Positions 29,216 to 37,288 of a DNA stretch of 37,288 nt are shown here, in pieces. A model generated the notes under the pieces. It worked only from the letters and a program-made list of their open reading frames with translations. It made no database searches and was not told the DNA's origin. Positions within the stretch are counted from its first letter, which is position 1, and each line of letters opens with the position of its first letter. The stretch spans positions 1 to 37,288 of the forward strand of contig JAJTUP010000184.1 of the NCBI GenBank assembly GCA_021399435.1. The letters run 5' to 3'. The DNA is from Diaporthe sp. PMI_573. Lineage: Eukaryota; Ascomycota; Sordariomycetes; Diaporthales; Diaporthaceae. The position numbers and the translations under genes are program-made.

Positions 29216-32049
29216 ATGGAGTCTGCAGAGAGCCATTTGAACGTTCCCTATGAACGACGATGGGAACACCTCAAACCAACTATCGTGAAGTGTTTTCTAG
29301 AAGATGGGAACACCATTGGACAACTTGCCAAGCGGATGGCAGATGATTTCGGTTTCAAAGCAGAGTACGTAACCCCATGCCTTGTTGCACCCGCTCCTCA
29401 ATCAAGTCAGGCGCCTCCTCCTTCCCATGCCTTGTTGCACCCGCTCCTCAATCAAGTCAGGCGCCTCCTCCTTCCCAAGCTTTGTCAGTACGAATTGAGT
29501 CCTCATATGGTCAATGTAGGACACATCAGTACCGATACCATTTCAAGAAGTGGGGCATCAAGAAGCGCATCACGACAGTTGAGAAAGAAGCTGTGATATC
29601 AGCTTTGGGGAAAAGGAAGCGACGACAGCTTGAGATCGGATCATCTAATGTACAACTTGTACAAGGGGACTGGCTCAAACCCGTCGACAAGAAACAGCTC
29701 AAGCGGTATATCAACGACTCGATCCGCACCGAGAGATCACTCTCTATCCGGCCCGGCCTGTAGGTCATTGTCGCATATCGGAATGTATTCATATCCTGGC
29801 AAAGTCTGACGTGCGTCTGTGTGTACAGTTTCCTCGGTCGCACCTTGCCATCCTCTGCACTTTTCCCAGTGCCTGGAGGCCATGCTCACCACAATCCATC
29901 GCCGCTCAGCAATGGTCCTCCAACTCCAGCCTACCTTACAGTATCCAGTCCCCAGGATCAGGGCGCTGATCCTAGCCCCCAGGAGGGTATGTCGCCTACG
30001 ACACAATTGGTGCACAAGAAGGTCCTGATGGACAGAGCACAGCTCCTGCTGGCTGGCCGTGACCTGGACCTGATGAAGCAGATGAGTAGAGACGAAAGAA
30101 GGTGGGCGATAAGTAATCATTCTATACGTCCAGTAGTATGTATTGCTAATTCTGTCCGGTTCAGAGCTACTGCCGATTGGCTTCATGACTTCTGGATGTT
30201 CTCTTTCGTCACTACAAAGTACTGGGGAAAGGGACCAAAGAACTGGACCCTTCCACTTATCAACTTCAAAACACTGGCCGGTGTCATCGATGGTTCGCCA
30301 GAAAACCATCGGAGTAGATCGCTGGAGCATGGCCCTACTCAGTCCCCATCCATGGCCACTGGGGTGATTGAGCCTCCAACGCAATTGTGCAACTGGTCTA
30401 TCCACTACGACGAAATCAACTACGAACCCATCAAATCACAGCCCAGCATCCCAGCAAACAATAATGGAGACCAATTCGATGTAGAGGATGAGTCCACCTG
30501 GAGAGAATGGAACGATCAGCACGGCCGAGACCTAACTAGCACAATCACTCAAGGTCTTCAGGACAATGTATTCACAACGCATCAAGCCGAAGACGTGCCA
30601 ATCGCAATCGATCTAATCGTCAACACAGTGTCTGGATCTATGAAAGACGCAAAGGTTGAAGCGATCGGGTTTGCCATCATGACACGCAATCATGATGCAT
30701 TAATCGACCTTCTAGAGGAACGAGACTTCAATTGGGAAGCCCTCCGCACCATATCGCCATTTCATTTGGCTGCGAGATTTTTGGATGGGTCAAAGGCGTG
30801 TTGTGGAGTGATGTGGAATCTTGTCTCGTACTTATCGAACCAGAATTCCATCGGTATCAACTATACGGACGACTCGGGCATGACCGTCTTGGATGCGCTT
30901 TTCATGACGATATTACGCTCGCATACTTCGGTCTCACCTCCGAATCTGGGAACCAAATTCTTCACACCGGGCTCGAATTTCGAAGGAGTCGATGTCGACA
31001 TCTGTGGGAGGTGGGACGCAGATTCGCCGTGTGTTCGAGCGCTCCATGCAGCTGGAGAGACGAGTATACCAAAGGATTGGAAACACATCTTTTGCCATAC
31101 TTCGGCACAGGCTGTGTGTCACTGTTTGACGGCAATCTTCATGGAGTTATGGGCTCCCGATATCAATACACGCAGCGGCTTGTTCCAAAGGCGTTGCCGA
31201 TCCTGCGGCTTAGAGCTCAAACTTGGCCCGCTGCACAGCTTCGTGGTCGTGTGCTTTCATTTAGCGAGGGCTAGCAGACCAGGAGAAACACTTTTCGGCA
31301 TGCTCGCCTGTCTGGTCTGTCTCCTGACATTGAGAGCTGACCCATCTCTGTCTGCTGAGATTTCGCTCCCCACTATTCTCGAGCTTGGGGAGACAGAAGA
31401 ATGCCAACACCAACCTTTCAATGCAGCTGAGCTGGCTTCAGCTGTGCCGAGTGCCATCGTCAACACATGGACACCTGAAGTCAAGCTGGGGTGGGAAGCT
31501 ATCAAAGAGGTTCTCATCCACTACGTTAGGCGAGCGCAAACCGAAGTTTTAAACACCACCGAGTTCTCATTCAACAATTCAACATCAAGTGGTGTTGTGT
31601 ATGATCACAATGAAAATAGTGAAGGAGGATATAGCTCAGACAGCGATGATCAGTCATGTCCGCACAGTATACATGAAAGGGAAGGCGTGGTCGGCAGAGA
31701 ATTGGTAAAGTGTGGCGACATACATCTCGGCATTATTTGGGCTGCCATACAAGTCGAGTTGTTAACGTACCGACGACTCCAGGACGGAGACCCATGGCTT
31801 TCTTCCAAATTTGATTTGCAGGATGTTGCCGAAGGATTGCGGGCCAGCGACGACTCAATTCTTATGCGTCTAGTGAAGAATCATGGCGATGATGCTTTCG
31901 AAGGATTCTCACACTGTGGATTGTTTCTGGACGTGCTCAACGAAGGATGCGCCAGAAGAGAAGAAGCATGTGCTTCTTACTTCGCCAACCTCGATGACTG
32001 GAAACGAACCACATTCATACCTGCCAGACAGAGTGAGGAGGGATGGTGA
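29216..32049 (+). CDS. Clr5-domain protein, four exons, apparently intact
   Basis: My model is 29216-29364, 29520-29759, 29829-30101 and 30165-32049, giving 848 residues. Introns start GTACGT, GTAGGT and GTGGGC and end TAG, CAG and CAG. All phases fit, and the second has a CTGAC branch site. The Clr5 domain occupies about residues 11-66 (YERRWEHLKPTIVKCFLEDG ... QYRYHFKKWGIKKR) and is interrupted by the first intron. It is named after an S. pombe heterochromatin-silencing factor and resembles a small DNA-binding helix bundle. Downstream are a basic helical linker, MDRAQLLLAGRDLDLMKQM, ATADWLHDFWMFSF, an ankyrin-like piece with SPFHLAARF (about 419), a Cys/His-rich stretch (FCHTSAQAVCHC to RRCRSCGLELK, about 526-570), and a conserved tail DDWKRTTFIP (about 829). 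A regulatory or chromatin role is inferred from the domain only. The third intron (63 bases) is in frame and stop-free, so it may be retained. Confidence 0.88.
29375..29474 (+). repeat. Perfect 50-bp tandem duplication inside intron 1 of the Clr5 gene
   Basis: Two exact, adjacent 50-bp copies start CCATGCCTTGTTGCACCCGC at 29375 and 29425. They lie wholly within the 155-bp first intron, making it longer than the gene's other introns. Identity implies a recent slip or copy event. Confidence 0.93.
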
Positions 32050-32082
32050 GGTGATTGTCTGTTCTTAAGATACTGCTTAATG

Positions 32083-32088
32083 AATAAA
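32083..32088 (+). terminator. Polyadenylation signal of the Clr5 gene
   Basis: AATAAA occurs 34 bases after the stop codon at 32047-32049, a normal distance for a fungal 3' end. Confidence 0.5.
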
Positions 32089-33184
32089 TTGTGAAAAATC
32101 CATAACAGCATACGTGAATCGTCTGGGTGTCTTAATGTTTCCAAACATGGAGAATGGCCTTGAATATGATCAACGATCTCCAAGCAGTTGTGACGCTGTG
32201 ATACACTCTCTGAGGACAAATATTTCCCCCGGAACGACGACGTGCGACGAGGAGGAAAGCATACCTAGGCGTTGAAGAAAAAGGAGAGCCTGGCCATCAA
32301 TATTTACCTCTTGTGGTCATCATAACGAGCTGGCACTCGATAATAATGGACATAAAAAGCTGGCCGAAGGAAACTCTTCCTTTCACTCTATCAAAGGAAT
32401 AGACAATTCCTTATCCAGCTAAAGTTGCCATCATACTACCCATAATCAGCATCTAACACACTCCCGGACATAAATATAACGAGACTCTTCATTGGCGATA
32501 GTTTACGGTGTCAAGGTAACTAACTCTACGATCTAACTTGTGTTCCGGAAGACATTGAAACCTATCAAATGACGCCCTCATAGCAGCCTGCTGAAATGGC
32601 TACTTCAACTAGACAGCCCAAACACTTCACGAGGCCCAACTAGTAAAACCAATCAATCACCTGTGTAGCCAACCAACCAATCCGGCATCTTCCCAAAGCC
32701 GCGGCTCAGATCACAAGCACTGACACATGCATGCCTCAGCCCTCCCTCAGCCGCAAGGCAAAAAGTCCACGTAACGCAGGAACGACTATATCCCAAGCGC
32801 ATAACAAACCCCCAATATTGACTACACCAACACGCCGGCGAAGGAATAGAGTTCAAACATACCGTCATCAGTCCAAAAGTCGTCAACCATAGTCTGTACC
32901 CACCCGGATCACAAGCTTCAAACACGCAGGCACCCGAGATCGATCGGAAAGGAGAAAAAAGCAACAAGAAAAGGAGAAACACGAGGGGACCCACCAAATT
33001 AGAAACATGCAATATTGAACAAATCTCCCATATCTCGCCTCGTTATAGCCCACGACAATGTGTTCCATCGCCGATCTCTGAGAGTTCGAGACAATTTAGA
33101 GTTCAACGTAGCCCGAGTTGTCGGGACACGCGGGCGCAGAGAGAGAGAGTATCCACGGCGACGGCTGCGCCCGGACGAGCAATC

Positions 33185-33205
33185 CAGGCTCAGGCTCAGG
33201 CTCAG
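33185..33205. repeat. 6-bp tandem repeat (CAGGCT)n
   Basis: CAGGCT is repeated three times with a partial fourth unit. In the minus strand it gives a short Pro-Glu repeat in an otherwise unconvincing frame. Confidence 0.85.
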
Positions 33206-35176
33206 TCAATGCAAAAGCACCGCGGCTTCCGTTCTTCTTCCGTCCTTGGAAGTAATGGTGATACATGGCCGTACCCGGTCCGTTGGCATTGAGAGCCCCA
33301 AGGAGTGGACCTGGTCTAGTCAACAGTCAGGCTTCGCTCCTAATCGCGCTTGGGCAGTATCTGGTCGTCTGTCTCGTGATAGCCATTGAAAAAAATGAGG
33401 GTGGCCATGGGATACAGCAACGGCTCAAGTTCGGGGAGAACAACAACTCTGGGAGAGCCTAGATATGTGAGACAGGCGCGCCCCGGCGGCGTGGCGCTCA
33501 TAGACTTCCGCGGCACGGCATAAAGCGTGCCAGATGGGCGCTAATGGGCTTACTGGGCGAGCTGCCAACCCATGGTAGGAATATCTCATGTCCCGCCTGA
33601 ACGGCCATCCCCTGCCTAAGGTCTGAACCCGAACCAGGCGCATGGTTCTGTTGGAGGGGTGAACTACTGTATTAAAGGGAGCTGCCAGCCTCGTTCTGCC
33701 AATCTGTCGTCATCGCCTAGATGCGCCGACGTTCAGACGAGGCTTAGGGCTTCATACGGCATAGAACGCATTCGAGAAGATTTCTGGCCGCTCTTCATCC
33801 CGGCAGACGACGGCTTGGATGGGAGCTGGGGGCGGGCTGATAGCATGGGCACTGGATGATCAGATGTTCACACCGAATGCCGACGCTTAATAAGTCTAAG
33901 TGAACTTCCGTTGGGGGCTCAACACATGGATACGAGGAAGTGGAATAGGCACACGATCGTGAGCAAGAACGGTCATAATCCGAGCCAGGCGGTCGCACCG
34001 CCCTCTTGGCCAAGCCTTGGGGACGTAGTTTAGCAGACTGAATATTTCTTTCTAGACCGTAAATATTGGATTGCGTTTGTGCCCACCATACTCAAGGTTC
34101 GATTGAATGGCATATCCCCGTCTTCAGAAGCGGACACGGGGCTCTGGGATGTTTGCTGGCAGAAATGCATGGCGCTGACTGAGAAGGCCGTTGTTGCGGC
34201 TCGCCCGATTATAAGCCACTTGGCCCCATTTCGCAACCGTGCAACACAGGCCAAAGGCGACCAATAGTACGGTCTCAGCATGACGACCACTGCTGGCGTC
34301 GCAGGAAGGTTTTCAATGCTTGGAGATGGATTGGGTCGCGTTGGTTCCTCTGCGTTGGTAACGATCGACAGTGACCGCAGCGCTGGCCGCTTTGTTCCAA
34401 GGGATCCCCGAAAAGCTTCGGAGCACTGGCGTCGGGGGGCGCCATGGACCAGTCCAGCCGCCAAGATGCTGCTGCCGCTGGTTGCTGATGCGCCCTGCGC
34501 CCGCCAGGAACCAGTCCAGAGGGTCGTTTGCTGATGTCGGTGGCGCTGTTGGCGCCAGATCTTGCATTCGACTGTCCCCTGGCTTCAAGGCTGCAACAGC
34601 GCAGGGCAGCGGGCAGGCTCGTTACACTAGGCAGGCTCATAAGGCAGGGCAAAGCGGTGAAGTAGCCCCGATCCGGCGAAGTGCCCGGCCGGTGGGACCA
34701 GGAAAGCTTGAGTTCGGCAGTGCAGATCTTTTTCCTTCCTCGTTCAGAACCGAGCCGTCATCAGACTGCCAGACCAGCAGCTGCTGCCGTTCCCGTGCCA
34801 AGGAAAGTGAGCCTCTGACGTGACGTGGACAAGGGTCCAGACTTTCTTGGGCCTTCTGGGCTGGGGCTCAGCTCGACCTGGGCAAAGTAATTGATCAACC
34901 ATGAAGAGAGGGGGGCTGTGATGTGCTACTCTGCCTCGTGCCCCAGCAGCGCCAGAGAAAAAAGATGCGCAAGAATCAGGTTTTGGGCAGTCGAGGAGAG
35001 GTCAAGCCTAGCCGTTTTGCTTTGCAGGCTAATCCACAGGCCAGTCTGTTGTTAGCTTTCGACGGCACTGCATCGCTAGCTGAGACACCGGTCCATTGGG
35101 TGACAGTTGTCGATGGCCCTCCTGCCGGCTCTTGCCTGGTTGGGCACGTTGAACGTTGGACATGTTGATGAGGCGC

Positions 35177-35210
35177 CATCGTCAAGGTCATCGTCAAGGT
35201 CATCGTCAAG
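35177..35210. repeat. 12-bp tandem repeat
   Basis: The unit ATCGTCAAGGTC is repeated nearly three times without error. It makes an open frame look regular on the minus strand (TMTLTMTLTM), which is why I do not trust that frame as a gene. Confidence 0.88.
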
Positions 35211-37051
35211 CCGACGCCGTTGTCCAAACGGAGTACTACAGCACGCTACCCACCTAGACCAGATAGATGCTGTGGAAACGGTCTGCAGGTCTGCACATCT
35301 TTCTGCACATACGCGCGGCCGTTAGCCGGGCAGCATGCAGATCCCCAGGTCACCAGACCCGGCTACACAGCCAGCCCGCTTTCCATTGGAGACATTGGAG
35401 GATACCAAAAGGATATGGCACCATGCCATGGCCAGAAAGAGGTATACTCGAGGCACAGCAGCAGATGGTGCTCTCACTTGCCCTCGGCGATACATCCTCC
35501 TATCCACACATAAGATACGCCTTTACGCCCTTCCAGATCCAAGCAGCCGGTTGCTGCCTAAAAACATAAACGGTGGGAAGAGGGCCTTGCCAAAACCAGA
35601 AGCCACACGCAAACCGGTATTAATGCAAAAAAGGTACCTAGCTAGGGTTGAGGACTTGGCCAGCAGGGATACTGCAGGGTCCAACGCTCAAACGCATCAT
35701 AGTGCCGGTGTCCAGCCAGGCGATCATTCATGGCAGACTGGGCAGTCAGTTAGTATCCTGCACCGTTCTGCTGCTCTCGAAGATGGACCGGAGTCGGCTC
35801 ATGCTCTTGACCTTGCCGACCACAATGCGAACAAGTAGCATTGACGTTGGCACCATGGGAATATCCAGCTCCTCGTATTGCCAAACTGACTGTGCCACAG
35901 GTGGACTGCCAACGAAGCCGAGCCTTTCCTTCGCATGGAATCGATGCCCTTGACTGCCCTCTGACTCTGTCTTCGGCCCTACTATGAGGGCCCAGTGATA
36001 TCTAAGCGCCGTTAGAGTGGGTGTTGAGCTGGGCAGGAGTGCACTAACGTGTCTTCGAGCCCGGGCATGGTTGGCGCGCCTCCTCGAGCATACAAAGCAA
36101 CATAAAGACGGTCTTTCTCTGACGGCATGTTTCGCTTGAGCTCAATATAGAGGGACAGGAAAATGCATCAATAAAGTTTAGATGGTGTGCGGTTTCGAGG
36201 GTACTAGTGGTATGGGACTAGATAGCTATATATGTAATATGTGATAGTAGGATTTAATAAAGAGGACCCTCAATGCTTTGTACCATGGTGGAAAATCTGA
36301 GCAAGGCTGTTGTTGGTGTGCTATTCATACGAGCTAGGGCCCTTGGCACACTGACTCCTGACACCAGAGCTCTTCCAGCCAGAACGTAGAGAATGACAGA
36401 CAAACTCTCCTTCCTTGTCAACTGCTACCGGTACTGCCTTGCGCTTCAAACAACCTCCCCTCCCCTCCCTCGTTTTATCCGTTTGCCGTCTCTGTCGCGC
36501 AGCCATACAGACACACAGGTAAAGGAAAACCATCCTCCACCACCTCCTCGAAGCCGATGGAGATGCCGCCATGGCAAACTTTAATCTTAATTTGTATTTT
36601 CAGATCTCTTTATTTAATGATGTAATAAATTTTATAAATCTTATTATTAAGCTACTCTTTGCTTTGCGGTGGCTTTTGTGTAAACTTATGACAGGAATCT
36701 AGCTGCTAAATGCAAAGCGAACAAGTGCGGTGTCTCGGTGTGCTCGATTTGTCCAAGCCGCCTGTCACTTTATATCGGCATCCTCCGTCCTCTCTATCAT
36801 TGTAAAAGGGTGTACTGGCAACATAGATGGACCAGATTGGGAGGCAGGCGGCAATATTCTCGAGTCCGAAGGGCCGATCGAACCTTGGCGCCACTTTTAA
36901 ATGTCTACTTGGCAAGTTTCCATGGCATCAAGAATCGGTAACGAGTTGTCTGACGGAAAGTATGCGTAACAATACCACTATAAACCTGACACGAAATCTG
37001 GCAACGGGGCCCACTTTGCAGCCCAGAAATAATCTCGATGTTAAATGGCCT

Positions 37052-37082
37052 TTGCCATATGGCAATAGTACGTACGTACGTA
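37052..37082. repeat. Palindrome followed by (ACGT)n run
   Basis: TTGCCATATGGCAA (37052-37065) is a perfect 14-bp palindrome. Shortly after it, GTACGTACGTACGTA is self-complementary. Such pairs may be protein-binding sites or simple-sequence slippage. No gene is adjacent within the window. Confidence 0.75.
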
Positions 37083-37288
37083 GGGGTCTGTTGGTTCTGT
37101 TGGTAATTCGATCGATATTCTCTTGCTAAGGGAAAAGAGAGGCGCCTTCGTACGAAGAGAAGACACTCTTCCCCTGCCAAGCCCACGGGATTAGGCATCC
37201 AGCCAGGGCTAGCGAACTACGTGCGATCCAACAGGGTGCTATTCCAACACTCGATCTATTGCGGGAGCAGTTGCAGTTGTATCAAACT

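Larger units (their letters stand above)
32089..37288. other. Long region without a supported gene
   Basis: The sequence has ordinary composition and is not RIP-like. Open frames reach 167 codons but overlap on both strands, have unconvincing composition and show no recognisable family or splice-joined exon series. It may be regulatory or non-coding sequence next to genes outside the window. Small repeats occur at 33185-33205, 35177-35210 and 37052-37082. Confidence 0.45.

Noticed and set aside
32653..33008. Cys-rich minus-strand frame with a hydrophobic N-terminal stretch, resembling a small secreted protein
   Set aside because: The frame has no ATG before the hydrophobic segment (it opens with TTG, and the nearby ATG is in another frame), the Cys number is odd, and no splice solution supplies a start.
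34030..34823. Overlapping frames of 144 and 150 codons on opposite strands
   Set aside because: They mutually overlap, are rich in Arg, Pro and Ser, and show no family features; most likely chance in GC-rich DNA.
35335..35838. 167-codon plus-strand frame as a gene
   Set aside because: It has no recognisable domain, overlaps two other open frames, and its composition follows local base content; no splice partners or family features seen.
1..37288. CRISPR arrays, bacterial operons, ribosome binding sites, phage or Starship captain genes
   Set aside because: The window is eukaryotic (spliced genes, LTR elements). No spaced direct-repeat arrays and no tyrosine recombinase (DUF3435) motif were seen.

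Overview
This window looks like accessory, repeat-rich chromosome from a filamentous ascomycete (Pezizomycotina). The evidence is short GT-AG introns with CTGAC/CTAAC-type branch points, gene families found mainly in filamentous ascomycetes (a Clr5-domain protein and a CorA-like membrane protein), and long AT-rich tracts in which transposon frames are broken almost entirely by TAA/TAG/TGA where CAA/CAG/CGA or TGG is expected. That last pattern is the signature of repeat-induced point mutation (RIP).

Layout: 1-8100 is an AT-rich RIP-mutated block of nested repeats. It holds a GC-richer repeat copy (1068-1480) with a heavily mutated inverted copy (7290-7702), an unrecognised frame in a less mutated island (2130-2930), a 355-bp miniature LTR element with perfect target-site duplications (3915-4269), and a 1.43-kb LTR element carrying only a gag-like frame (5391-6820, minus strand). 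8100-11630 has ordinary base composition but no gene I can defend. 11636-14702 holds a multi-exon CorA-like membrane protein gene. 15188-16719 holds a GC-rich, broken arginyl-tRNA synthetase-like gene. 16999-17233 is a probable Copia-type LTR, followed by a 13-bp minisatellite. 18044-25710 is a complete but RIP-inactivated Ty3/Gypsy chromovirus (194-bp LTRs, 5-bp target duplication AATAT). It encodes Gag, protease, RT, RNase H, integrase and a chromodomain, plus an unexplained 2.2-kb region after pol. 25716-29200 is mainly non-coding and contains a decayed exon related to the next gene. 29216-32049 is an apparently intact four-exon Clr5-domain gene. 32089-37288 has no gene I can support.

The two non-transposon genes that look expressible (CorA-like and Clr5) belong to families that in my general knowledge are multicopy and common in variable parts of fungal genomes; nothing shows that they share a pathway. 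The synthetase copy is inactivated by indels and a large core deletion, not by RIP. The main story is repeat decay: elements of different size and age sit side by side and show strikingly different mutation loads. The most interesting items are the miniature LTR element with internal pol III-like boxes, the gag-only element, the mutated/unmutated inverted pair, and the open frames in the post-pol region of the chromovirus.

Exon boundaries were worked out by hand from frame continuity and splice consensus. Identity statements are by eye.
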